Below, one piece after another: positions 1 to 7,240 of a stretch of DNA of 31,660 bases. The first letter of the stretch is position 1. Each line of letters opens with the position of its first letter. The position numbers and the translations under genes are program-made. The notes under the pieces are model-generated. The model did no database searches and was not told the origin of the DNA. It saw nothing but the letters and a program-made list of their open reading frames with translations. Source of the stretch: Candidatus Segatella mututuai (lineage in GTDB: Bacteria; Bacteroidota; Bacteroidia; Bacteroidales; Bacteroidaceae); assembly GCA_002439605.1 (NCBI GenBank), contig DJOI01000034.1:32446-64105 (forward strand), in the 5' to 3' direction.

Positions 1-2
1 TC

Positions 3-638
3 ATCGTGGTGAGCGACGAGATTCATGCCGACCTTGCCCTGTTCGGACACAAGCACATACCATTCGCAACGGTAAGCAAGGAGGCCGAAGAGATAAGCAT
101 CACGCTCCAGGCACCCACCAAGACATTCAATATGGCAGGCATCGTCAGCTCTTACGCCATTGTGCCTAACACAGAACTGCGCCAACGCCTGTTTCACTGG
201 ATAGAAGCCAATGAGTTGAACGAACCCAACGTCTTCGCACCCATTGCCACGATGGCTGCTTTCAGCCAAGGAGAGGAGTGGAGAAAGCAGATGCTGGCAT
301 ATATAGAGCAGAACGTCCTGTTCACCGAGCAGTTCTTTGTGCAACACATTCCCGGCATCAAGGTGATTCGCCCCGAATCGTCGTTCCTTGTATGGCTCGA
401 CTGTCGCCCATTAGGACTCAATCATGACGAGCTGCAAGACCTGTTCGTCAACAAGGCACGATTGGCACTCAACGACGGCGAGATATTCGACACCGACCAA
501 AATCCTTATGCGCCGATACACCAGAAAGAAAGTGTGGCACGAGGCTTTATGCGACTGAACGTAGGTACACCGCGTAGTATCCTTGCACAAGCACTCGAGC
601 AACTGGCTGAAGCCGTAAAGAACCAGCAGGCCTCTTAG
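3..638 (+). CDS. MalY/PatB-family PLP-dependent aminotransferase / C-S lyase, 3' part only
   Basis: The reading frame is open from the first bases, so the 5' end lies outside the window. The visible part begins with the family signature VVSDEIHADL; its Asp contacts the pyridine nitrogen of PLP. It continues with APTKTFNMAG, where the Lys (codon 120-122) is the expected Schiff-base lysine. The rest is a normal small domain with a conserved Arg near the end (RLNVGTPR). MalY/PatB enzymes are cytosolic fold-type I PLP proteins that cleave cystathionine or cysteine (beta C-S lyase), and some are aminotransferases. The substrate cannot be told from this fragment. It ends in TAG, followed by a short intergenic stretch before a tRNA-like sequence. 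The family call is firm; the exact activity is not. Confidence 0.9.
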   Translation: MVVSDEIHADLALFGHKHIPFATVSKEAEEISITLQAPTKTFNMAGIVSSYAIVPNTELRQRLFHWIEANELNEPNVFAPIATMAAFSQGEEWRKQMLAYIEQNVLFTEQFFVQHIPGIKVIRPESSFLVWLDCRPLGLNHDELQDLFVNKARLALNDGEIFDTDQNPYAPIHQKESVARGFMRLNVGTPRSILAQALEQLAEAVKNQQAS

Positions 639-698
639 CATGGTGGGTACGGTCGTTTTTAGTCATTAGCCATTTTCGCCCTTAGGAACTTCTGGCTC

Positions 699-717
699 AT
701 CCTCGTTGAGGATTTTC
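699..717 (+). terminator. possible weak intrinsic terminator after the aminotransferase
   Basis: A 6-bp perfect stem (ATCCTC / GAGGAT) with a 3-nt loop is followed by TTTTC. It lies 60 nt after the aminotransferase stop on the same strand. The stem is short and the U-tract modest, so this is a weak call. Nothing else is evident in 639-766. Confidence 0.3.
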
Positions 718-766
718 ATACTCTACATGATGAAGAGTTATTAATGCCATTTCATTTGGCAAAAGC

Positions 767-798
767 ATTGTTCATTTGCGCAAAATCCATCATCTTTG
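767..798 (+). promoter_or_regulatory. Bacteroidota-type promoter in front of the tRNA-like sequence
   Basis: TTG at 768-770 is followed 20 nt later by CATCTTTG at 791-798, close to the TTTG-N19-21-TAnnTTTG consensus. It ends 25 nt before the tRNA-like sequence at 823, so the decayed tRNA may still be transcribed. Confidence 0.45.
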
Positions 799-822
799 CA
801 GTTGAATTTGAATAAAATTCTC

Positions 823-896
823 GGACTTGTAGCTCAGTCGGTTAGAACAACAGGCTCATAATCTGGAGGTCCTTGGTCCAAGCCTTAGCTGGTCCA
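823..896 (+). tRNA. tRNA-Met(CAU)-like gene, probably a decayed copy
   Basis: The sequence folds into tRNA register with anticodon CAT at 857-859 in a 7-nt loop, a 7-bp acceptor arm (823-829 with 889-895) and D and T arms in normal positions. Several conserved elements are damaged. The D stem has a C-A mispair (GCTC with GAAC), the anticodon stem has A-G at its base, and the acceptor has a U-U pair. The T stem has a U-U mispair, and the T loop reads TCC where TTC is nearly universal, losing the position that becomes pseudouridine 55. No CCA is encoded (discriminator A, then CA). A scanner may still report it with a low score. I infer a degenerate elongator tRNA-Met copy, possibly left by integration of a mobile element. 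An upstream promoter and downstream terminator frame it. Confidence 0.6.
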
Positions 897-905
897 CATT
901 ATAAA

Positions 906-943
906 AATAAGCAGTTAAGTATCACTTAGCTGCTTATTCTTTT
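906..943 (+). terminator. intrinsic terminator behind the tRNA-like gene
   Basis: A 14-bp stem (9 perfect pairs AATAAGCAG/CTGCTTATT, then TTAAG/CTTAG with one G-T) closes a TATCA loop at 920-924. CTTTT follows at 939-943. It begins about 10 nt past the tRNA-like sequence. Confidence 0.75.
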
Positions 944-966
944 ATCTGCAAGAAGCACATTCTATC

Positions 967-990
967 ACTGTTTGGCGACCGCCAAACAGT
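967..990. repeat. perfect 10-bp inverted repeat
   Basis: ACTGTTTGGC and GCCAAACAGT flank a GACC tetraloop. The right arm is part of the direct-repeat unit that starts at 974. A perfect 12-bp palindrome TGACAATTGTCA follows at 995-1006. It may be a second hairpin after the tRNA terminator or a recombination or operator site. No function can be assigned. Confidence 0.6.
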
Positions 991-1055
991 TTCGTGACAA
1001 TTGTCATACAAACACACGGCAACTACCAAACAATTTTATGGCAATTGTCAAACAA
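974..1055. repeat. two-unit imperfect direct repeat, 44-bp period
   Basis: Positions 974-1011 and 1018-1055 align over 38 bases with 8 differences, of which 7 are transitions. Both copies keep the core CAATTGTCA and the CCAAACA block. The 570 bases between the tRNA-like sequence and the XRE gene hold only this repeat, its hairpin and the recombinase remnant. No intact gene is visible there. Confidence 0.6.
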
Positions 1056-1210
1056 TATTAAGATACGCTTTCTTACACTACAATAATACACATCTTTTCA
1101 TCATAAGAATAAGTAGCAAGCGTTCATGTCATCCAGTAGTCATACGGCAGATGAAAAAGAGTTTTTACTTCTTTTTCACGTTTTTGTTTGCATGTTCAAT
1201 TTAATCTGTG

Positions 1211-1384
1211 ATATGTGGAGTAATACATGCTTGTGTCTCCAGTATTGGTGCCAAACAGAGCACGGAAAGAAAGGTCAAAGACTTGTCTGAATATGCAAAG
1301 TACAAGGGTATCGAAGTCCGCAAGGGGTATTCCATTAGGGATGTGGCAAAACGAAGTGGCAAGGGCGTGAGTATTTTTCACTAA
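1211..1384 (+). pseudogene. internally deleted serine site-specific recombinase (resolvase/invertase family)
   Basis: The frame at 1205-1384 reads GVIHACVSS, then KQSTERKVKDLSEYAKYKG. This matches the N-terminus of Bacteroidota serine recombinases (usually AVIYARVSS...RQSTERQV). It then jumps without a gap to RKGYSIRDVAKRSGKGVS, the C-terminal helix-turn-helix of the same family, and stops. Roughly 130 catalytic-domain codons are missing. The start codon is absent (ATA at 1211 where ATG is expected), and the active-site Arg of the ARVSS motif is Cys, although the candidate nucleophilic Ser remains. This is a dead gene and an index of past mobile-element activity. The family call rests on motif recognition only. 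Confidence 0.7.
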
Positions 1385-1441
1385 GTTGCTAAATAAACGT
1401 AAAAACTACTGTATTTATGCGAGATTGTGAGGCATTATATT

Positions 1442-1449
1442 TAACTTTG
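1442..1449 (+). promoter_or_regulatory. -7 promoter element of the XRE/nuclease operon
   Basis: TAACTTTG fits TAnnTTTG exactly and ends 20 nt before the ATG at 1470. No clear -33 TTTG is seen at the ideal spacing. Confidence 0.45.
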
Positions 1450-1469
1450 CATTAAATTCGCATCTAAAT

Positions 1470-1682
1470 ATGGCAAATAAAGAATTAAACAGGCTAAAAG
1501 TTGTTCTTGCAGAAAAGAAGAAAACGAACAAATGGCTTGGAGAGCAACTGGGAAAGGACAAAACTACCATATCAAAATGGTGTACCAATACTTGTCAACC
1601 AGATTTGGGCAATCTCATGAAGATTGCCAAACTGCTTGAGGTGGAAGTAACTGACCTTCTCAGGCAAGATAATATAGACTGA
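1470..1682 (+). CDS. XRE-family helix-turn-helix regulator, 70 aa
   Basis: This is a single-domain Cro/C1-type DNA-binding protein. A helix-turn-helix spans about residues 18-45 (KWLGEQLGKDKTTISKWCTN) and is followed by the usual LMKIAKLLEVEVTDLL tail. It is cytosolic, probably dimeric, and has no sensor domain. The ATG follows a good -7 element, and the stop lies 4 nt before the next ATG, so it is co-transcribed with the DUF1016 nuclease. In this layout it most likely represses its own operon. An antitoxin-like role is possible but not shown. It is intact and short, as expected for the family. Confidence 0.85.
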   Translation: MANKELNRLKVVLAEKKKTNKWLGEQLGKDKTTISKWCTNTCQPDLGNLMKIAKLLEVEVTDLLRQDNID

Positions 1683-1686
1683 TAAA

Positions 1687-2736
1687 ATGACAACAGACAA
1701 TAAAGATAACAGACCCTCAATAGGGAGTAGTGATTATGCCGAGATACTGCGACACGCTGTCGCAGTAATTGAGCATGCACGGACAGAAATAGCCCGACAT
1801 GTCAACGGCTATGTTTCTACCGCCTATTGGGAAATCGGGCAAATGCTTCACGAGCGCAAGATAGAAAGTGGCTACGGTGACAGTGTAATCAGGCGGTTGT
1901 CGACAGACCTGAAGGAACGCTATCCGAAGATGGGCGTTTCACCGCGAAATCTGTGGTATATGAAAAAGTTCTATGAGCGTTATGCCGGGCATGAAGAGAA
2001 AGTGCAACGCTCCGTTGCACTTTTGCCATGGTCGCATAATATGTTACTTTTGAGCAAGGGACTTGATGACAATGCCACGCTCTATTATGCACAGGAAACA
2101 GTAGCCAAAGGCTGGAATCGCGACTTGCTGCTCAATGCCATCAAACTCAATATGTATGAGACTCAGACATTGGCACGAGTAGACAACAATTTCGACCGCA
2201 CTCTTCCTGCCGAACAAGCGCAGTATGCCAATGAGGTGTTTAGTAGCAGTTATAATCTCGGCTTCTTGGGTGTGACAAGTCCTATCTTGGAGCTTGAACT
2301 TGAAGACCGCCTTGTAAAAGCGATCACCCGTTTCCTTATGGAACTGGGCAATGGCTTCACGTTCATAGGTAATCAGCATGTGTTGGAATACAACGGAAAG
2401 GAAAGTAAGGTGGATATGTTGTTCTTCCATCGTGGACTACGTTGTCTTGTTGCCGTTGACCTAAAGATTGGGGCTTTCAAGCCAGAGTATGCAGGAAAAA
2501 TGAACTATTATCTTTCTCTGCTTGACCGCCTTGAACGTGGTGCTGACGAGAACCGTTCCATTGGAATCATACTCTGTGCAGAAAAAGACCGTGTAGAAGT
2601 GGAACTTGCACTCGAAGATATGGGTAAGCCTATCGGAGTGGCAGATTATCAGCTGATAGTCCCGAAAGAGAAATTACAAAAAGTCCTTGCTGACGAGATA
2701 AAGGCGTTTAGTGAGGAGAAAGAAAACGATAAATAA
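1687..2736 (+). CDS. DUF1016/YhcG-type PD-(D/E)XK nuclease-domain protein
   Basis: The 349-aa protein has the two-part YhcG architecture. The N-terminal DUF1016 winged-helix-like domain (about residues 20-165) includes YWEIGQML and SPRNLWYMKKFYERY. The C-terminal PD-(D/E)XK domain (about 190-335) has D243 in KVDMLFFHR and D258-L-K260 in AVDLKIG, followed by FKPEYAGKMNYYL. The family is abundant in bacterial accessory islands and is predicted to cut or process nucleic acid; its precise substrate is not settled. The gene is translationally adjacent to the XRE gene (4-nt gap) and sits 2 kb ahead of a McrBC-like module, so a defence role is reasonable. It appears intact, with catalytic residues in place. 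Confidence 0.85.
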   Translation: MTTDNKDNRPSIGSSDYAEILRHAVAVIEHARTEIARHVNGYVSTAYWEIGQMLHERKIESGYGDSVIRRLSTDLKERYPKMGVSPRNLWYMKKFYERYAGHEEKVQRSVALLPWSHNMLLLSKGLDDNATLYYAQETVAKGWNRDLLLNAIKLNMYETQTLARVDNNFDRTLPAEQAQYANEVFSSSYNLGFLGVTSPILELELEDRLVKAITRFLMELGNGFTFIGNQHVLEYNGKESKVDMLFFHRGLRCLVAVDLKIGAFKPEYAGKMNYYLSLLDRLERGADENRSIGIILCAEKDRVEVELALEDMGKPIGVADYQLIVPKEKLQKVLADEIKAFSEEKENDK

Positions 2737-2750
2737 AAAGAAAAGCCATA

Positions 2751-2987
2751 ATGACAAATAAAGAATCTGTAAGTTTTGATAAGTTAGTTTCAACTCTTAA
2801 AGAGATGAATGATAAGATTGGTTCTCTGTCATATTATTTATTTGCCATCAAATACGGCAAATTTCTAAAGAACCAAAATCTTACAGAAATAATCCGTTCT
2901 GCCAATCTGACTGAGAGTATGTCGAAAGAACTCAGTAAGGGACTTCGAATATATAAAATCCTTTCCAAAAACGATTTTGGACTATAA
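2751..2987 (+). CDS. hypothetical protein, 78 aa, perhaps truncated
   Basis: I do not recognise this ORF. It starts with ATG 14 nt after the nuclease stop and encodes a Lys/Ser-rich, mostly helical protein without signal peptide or membrane segment. It ends at a TAA (2985-2987) after which the same frame stays open to 3182. An original product of about 143 aa may therefore have been cut by a nonsense mutation. Base composition is more AT-rich than in the genes on either side. It is transcribed in the same direction as the nuclease and the McrB-like gene. Confidence 0.4.
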   Translation: MTNKESVSFDKLVSTLKEMNDKIGSLSYYLFAIKYGKFLKNQNLTEIIRSANLTESMSKELSKGLRIYKILSKNDFGL

Positions 2988-3264
2988 TTGAAAGAAAAGG
3001 ATGATTGTACAGTGCTATCACAAGAATCGAGAAAAAATCTGTCATTATCGAGTTTGGCAGATATTCTTTATCAAATGGAGAAAGACCGAATGGATTTTGG
3101 AATAGGTGCAACTGCTGCTGCATTTGGTTTTAAATACGGAGACACTATCACTGCTTCAAATTATTCATGCGGCAGCATATAGATGAAGCGAAAAAATACA
3201 TCCGGATTTTGGACTGACACATACTCATGATGCAACAATTAAATATGGAGTAGATTTGTACCGT
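2988..3264 (+). pseudogene. decayed coding remnant between the 78-aa ORF and the McrB-like gene
   Basis: The frame after the TAA at 2985-2987 remains open to 3182 and reads like protein (LADILYQMEKDRMDFGIGA). Another frame then takes over: from 3187, in frame with the McrB-like ORF, it reads HPDFGLTHTHDATIKYGVDL. A third frame offers RQHIDEAKKYIRILD just before. Such switching suggests one or two frameshifts in a former gene or in an N-terminal extension of the McrB-like protein. No family is recognised. Confidence 0.35.
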
Positions 3265-4692
3265 ATGTTTGAGAATGGTTCTTTTGGATTACAATTCTCA
3301 AAAAATGTTTTTTCTTCAAGCATTAATAAATTCTCGACTTTAGTCAGCGATAAACATCTAAATTATCTCACCGCCCTCCGCACCAAGCCCTTCATGCTTC
3401 TTGCCGGTATCAGTGGTACTGGTAAGAGCCGCATTGTGCGTAAATTGGCACAAGCGACAGTGACAGAGGTGCAGCAAAGAGCAAATGGATATACAGGCGA
3501 TGATTTTGCCAATGACCGTTGGACGCTTCACTCTCCAGCCAACTTTGAGCTGATACAAGTGAAGCCAAACTGGCACAACTCGATGGATGTAATCGGCTAT
3601 TTGTCGAATATTCCAAGTCCGCATTATGTATTCACGCCATTCATTGAGTTTATAGTAAAGGCATGGCAGCATCCCGAAGTACCGTTTTTCTTGTGTCTTG
3701 ACGAGATGAACCTCGCCCCTGTGGAGGAATACTTCGCAGAGTTTCTGAGTGCCATTGAGAGTCGCAGTTTTGAGGATGGAGAATACATGACCGATCCCAT
3801 CATCAAGCCATTCAACTCTTTTGGAGAAGATGTGGCGAACACGATGGTAAACACACTATTCCCCAATTTCAAGGCAAGCGATACAGAATCGGAGGTTGTA
3901 AAGGTTATCACACACTTACGCACAAGAGGTCTGACCCTGCCCAAGAACCTCATTGTCATAGGCACGGTAAATATGGACGAGACCACTTTCTCTTTCTCAC
4001 GCAAGGTGCTTGACAGAGCCATGTCGGTAGAAATGAACGAGGTGAACTATGATAGCTTCTTGACCGATACAACTGATGATGACCTCCAAGGCATCGTAAA
4101 GGCGTTTGAAGAAAATCATGATGCCGGCTTGAACGCATTGCTTGTAGACCGACACATAGAAGCAAAGGAAATCATTGACGAACTTGGCGAGGATGCCAAA
4201 TTTGCCTTAGACTATCTGAAGCGCATTAATGCCTTGCTTGAAGGCACTCCATTCAAGCTTGGTTATCGTGCCGCCAACGAAGCGTTGATATATTTACAGG
4301 CATCACAAGAGTTCGGACAGACCGACCGCATGACCGCGCTTGACAACTTTACGATGATGAAGATACTCTCGCGCATAGAGGGCGATGAAACGAAACTGAA
4401 AATCACCGATTCGGAAGCAGATAAAGAACGCGTAGCCAATGCTGGTGTAAATGTAGATGCCGCCAAGCAATATGGCGACTTGAACATACTCACGGCATTG
4501 CGGAATATCATCACGCAAATGTTGGGCGAGGCTGATAATGCCGATATTGATAATACTGAAGAAACGGCAACAGAGAATGGAGAGGAAATGATTTCCACCG
4601 AGCAGAAAAAGAAAGAGTTACAGTCTGTCAAAAAGATAGACAGTATGCTCAGCCAGCTCAAACGTGACCATTTCGTTTCCTATTGGAACTAA
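3265..4692 (+). CDS. McrB-like AAA+ GTPase/ATPase of a type IV restriction module
   Basis: The motor subunit carries Walker A GISGTGKS (residues 48-55 from the ATG at 3265) and Walker B FFLCLDEMN (about 141-149). A sensor-1 block IGTVNMDE lies at about 232-239 and is followed by SRKVLDRA. These match the McrB/AAA group that pairs with McrC-type nucleases to cut modified DNA. The protein is cytosolic, and the C-terminal about 60 residues are Glu/Lys-rich. I chose the ATG at 3265; a TTG at 3256 is in frame, and the frame stays open to 3187 without an ATG, so an N-terminal domain may have been lost. No methylcytosine-recognition domain is seen upstream of Walker A, unlike E. coli McrB. The nuclease partner starts 21 nt downstream. 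Confidence 0.8.
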   Translation: MFENGSFGLQFSKNVFSSSINKFSTLVSDKHLNYLTALRTKPFMLLAGISGTGKSRIVRKLAQATVTEVQQRANGYTGDDFANDRWTLHSPANFELIQVKPNWHNSMDVIGYLSNIPSPHYVFTPFIEFIVKAWQHPEVPFFLCLDEMNLAPVEEYFAEFLSAIESRSFEDGEYMTDPIIKPFNSFGEDVANTMVNTLFPNFKASDTESEVVKVITHLRTRGLTLPKNLIVIGTVNMDETTFSFSRKVLDRAMSVEMNEVNYDSFLTDTTDDDLQGIVKAFEENHDAGLNALLVDRHIEAKEIIDELGEDAKFALDYLKRINALLEGTPFKLGYRAANEALIYLQASQEFGQTDRMTALDNFTMMKILSRIEGDETKLKITDSEADKERVANAGVNVDAAKQYGDLNILTALRNIITQMLGEADNADIDNTEETATENGEEMISTEQKKKELQSVKKIDSMLSQLKRDHFVSYWN

Positions 4693-4713
4693 CCATTATA
4701 TCGCACAACGCAC

Positions 4714-6651
4714 ATGGCAAGCGTATTCAACTTTGAAGTGACGAACGAGGACTTGTTGGTAAGGTTCTCATGTCCCAATCATGAGCGGAGAATAGCCGAG
4801 ACCGTCCGCAATCTCTGTATCGACACTGACTGTCAAGACAGTGCCGCAAAGTTGTTGTGCCGCTACACATCAGAAAAACAAAATGTCAAGTTCTCTTTTG
4901 ATGGGAACGCACTGGAAGGGAATGACCTCCGCCACGAAGCCGTGTTCTTTGAGAATACGGAGTATCCGCTTATCGTGCGTGGCAAAGGAAAGGAACTGCA
5001 GGATTTGTCGCTTGCCATCAACGACCACTTGCGCACAGACGGCAAAGACAAAAGCACCATCATCAGCACAGGCGATGAACTATACGGCTCGCTGAACTTC
5101 CACAACCAAGTGGGCATGACCGACTTCTGCATCACCTACAAAGTGAAAGGGGAAGAACAATCCAAGGAACTGAAGTTCATGACCGAGGTGTTGAGTTACA
5201 AGTTGGACTACCGCTCCGACCTAAAGACCATCATCTCTGATATAGAGCATGAATATGCGATGCTGAGCACATCATTCTTGAAGGACACCTATCTCAGTAT
5301 GCGCCAAGACACAGGAGAGAACAATCCGCTGATATGGTGGCAGATCTTCAAGTCGTGCTATGCCGACATCATGGCGGCAGCTCGGCAAATCATAGACCGT
5401 CCCAAACGGCGGTTGCGCTCCGTTGCCAAGTATGAGAGAGCGGAACGCATGACATACATTCCAAGAGAACTGGAAAATGAATACCAGACCCACAAGGAGA
5501 ATCCTGCCCACCTATACCGCACAGAGGAACTGACATTGAGCCACGATACAATAGAGAATCGTTTCTTGAAATATGCCATCCGAGAAATGACGCATCGCTT
5601 TGCCGTGGTGAAAGAACACCTCATGACCGCCATGCACCTTGATGACCCGAAGCGCATTGATACTTCGCTTGAAGAAATGGAGAACGAGCTGATGCAACTC
5701 TCCAATGATGCGTTTTTCCGTGGCGTAGGACAGTTCAAAGGATTCACGCAAGACAACCTTGTGATGAAACAGGCGCAAGGCTACAAGACTATCTTGGAGA
5801 AATGGGTGGAACTGCAACAAGGTTATGAGTTGGAGGACGGCATGAGGAAACTGGAGGTGAAAGACATCTGTGACTTGTATGAGATATGGTGCTTCATCAA
5901 GGTGAAGAACATTGGGCAGGATGTAATGAAAGAATTGGGCAAGGATGCCCAACCAAAGGTGAACGGCAGGGACATTACCAACGACTTTATTCCACAACTC
6001 GTATATGGCGGTTCGGTGAGTTTCATCAACCAATCAGGCATTGAGTTGGCAAGTGTATGCTACAATGCTGAGGTGCATAAAGGCACATCCAATTCAGCCA
6101 TAAGCGGAACAAACACCATGACCACGGTGCAGCGTCCCGACATTGTGCTTCGATTGAGCAAACAGGCAGAAGGCAACATGAAATTCACTTATCTGTTTGA
6201 TGCCAAATACCGAATAGCCGACACAGACGAGAACGGCAGCAGATACGACAGCCGTTATGATGTGCCGCCAGCTGATGCCATTGACCAGATGCACCGCTAT
6301 CGTGATGCCATATACTATACGGAGGAAGGACGTGACCATGAGCATTTGAAGAAAGAAATCATAGCAGGTTATGTGCTATTCCCTGGTCGCATACCGTTGG
6401 AGGCTCTTGATGCGGAAAATGGAGACTATTACTATCAGCAGTCGAACCGCTTGATTGGTATCGGTGCATTTCCCTTGCGACCCGACCAAGAGCAACATAC
6501 TAATGACGGAACCATCATCGTAAATGCCAACAGTTCTGAGCAAGCCTTGCGCAGACAGATACGCCATTGGCTTGAAGAAGACAACGGACGAGAGCAATTA
6601 CTCGAAGAAAGTATTCCTCAAAAAGGGTTGGAATATTCGACGAGCCAGTAA
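4714..6651 (+). CDS. DUF2357/McrC-like PD-(D/E)XK nuclease subunit, C-terminus lost to a frameshift
   Basis: This is the effector partner of the AAA+ gene 21 nt upstream. The N-terminal two thirds match the DUF2357 region (LSHDTIENRFLKYAI at about 275-289). The nuclease core has P475-D476 (QRPDIVLRL) and D496-A-K498 (LFDAKYRI), the PD...DXK arrangement of McrC and LlaJI-type partners. With McrB-like proteins these cleave modified or specific DNA and protect against phage. The frame ends at 6649-6651, soon after ESIPQKGLEY. A second frame carries on with EPVNKGTFYIASVDGH and runs to 7076. I infer loss of one T in a TATTTC-like run at 6634-6638. The PD-(D/E)XK residues lie before the break, so a truncated but catalytically complete protein is possible. 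Confidence 0.75.
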   Translation: MASVFNFEVTNEDLLVRFSCPNHERRIAETVRNLCIDTDCQDSAAKLLCRYTSEKQNVKFSFDGNALEGNDLRHEAVFFENTEYPLIVRGKGKELQDLSLAINDHLRTDGKDKSTIISTGDELYGSLNFHNQVGMTDFCITYKVKGEEQSKELKFMTEVLSYKLDYRSDLKTIISDIEHEYAMLSTSFLKDTYLSMRQDTGENNPLIWWQIFKSCYADIMAAARQIIDRPKRRLRSVAKYERAERMTYIPRELENEYQTHKENPAHLYRTEELTLSHDTIENRFLKYAIREMTHRFAVVKEHLMTAMHLDDPKRIDTSLEEMENELMQLSNDAFFRGVGQFKGFTQDNLVMKQAQGYKTILEKWVELQQGYELEDGMRKLEVKDICDLYEIWCFIKVKNIGQDVMKELGKDAQPKVNGRDITNDFIPQLVYGGSVSFINQSGIELASVCYNAEVHKGTSNSAISGTNTMTTVQRPDIVLRLSKQAEGNMKFTYLFDAKYRIADTDENGSRYDSRYDVPPADAIDQMHRYRDAIYYTEEGRDHEHLKKEIIAGYVLFPGRIPLEALDAENGDYYYQQSNRLIGIGAFPLRPDQEQHTNDGTIIVNANSSEQALRRQIRHWLEEDNGREQLLEESIPQKGLEYSTSQ

Positions 6652-7076
6652 ACAAAGGTACATTCTACATCGCATCAGTAGATGGGCATGTGAATGCCGC
6701 TAAGGAATTGGTGCCGAATGGTCAAAGCAAAATATTCTTCTCTGGCTATAAATCTATCCTTTCGGGTGTGGATTTCCAAAAGATTAAATACTTTGCACCT
6801 GTGGATAACCACAGGGTGAAAGGATATTATCAGGTGCTCTCAGTGGAAGCAATGGATATGAGTGAAGTGCTGGTGAAAGAGAAAGCGGAAGCCAAAGGTA
6901 CAGCCTTGAAATATGGTGGCTACGACAAGCCCATCCGCATTTGCTTGAAGTTGGGCAAATATACTTTGCTATCCACTCCTTTTGTCTATGGACTGGACAG
7001 TAATGCATCCAAGGGTATTGCTATGACCAGAAAAGAGTTTAAGGAGTATTGCAAAATTTCAAAAAAAGTTCAATAG
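6633..7076 (+). pseudogene. detached C-terminal part of the McrC-like gene (out of frame)
   Basis: This frame is shifted by -1 relative to the upstream gene and reads as protein from about 6633: FDEPVNKGTFYIASVDG, later FFSGYKSILSGVDF and DKPIRICLKLGKYT. It ends at TAG 7074-7076. No ATG lies near its beginning; the first possible start is a GTG at 6690, inside the conserved-looking stretch. The simplest reading is that it was the last about 145 residues of the DUF2357/McrC-like protein. A caller might list it as a separate hypothetical gene from 6690. Programmed -1 frameshifting in the CAAAAAGGG run at 6619-6627 is an alternative, but the heptamer is not a good slippery site. Confidence 0.6.
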
Positions 7077-7134
7077 AATAAACATTATTTTCATTTAGAT
7101 GAAAAGCTATTCAAGATACATAAAAAATACTATG

Positions 7135-7181
7135 TTCAATTATTGTTAATCATAGCCACTTTGAAGATGACAATAATTGAA
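7135..7181. repeat. 12-bp perfect inverted repeat after the restriction module
   Basis: TTCAATTATTGT (7135-7146) and ACAATAATTGAA (7170-7181) enclose 23 nt. It lies about 60 nt past the end of the restriction operon. There is no T-tract, so it is a poor terminator. It could be a protein-binding or element-end site. Apart from this repeat and the relaxase piece, 7077-7552 shows no gene. Confidence 0.5.
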
Positions 7182-7240
7182 AGCCAAAAGGGAATGAGGT
7201 GATCTCAAATCATCCTCCGCTTACTTGTCTATGTATGATG

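Noticed and set aside
1001..1204. 67-codon plus-strand ORF, with an internal 17-aa MKKSFYFFFTFLF-like peptide at 1151
   Set aside because: It overlaps the repeat region and has no domain. The short hydrophobic peptide ends just before the recombinase remnant and is more likely chance or a scar.
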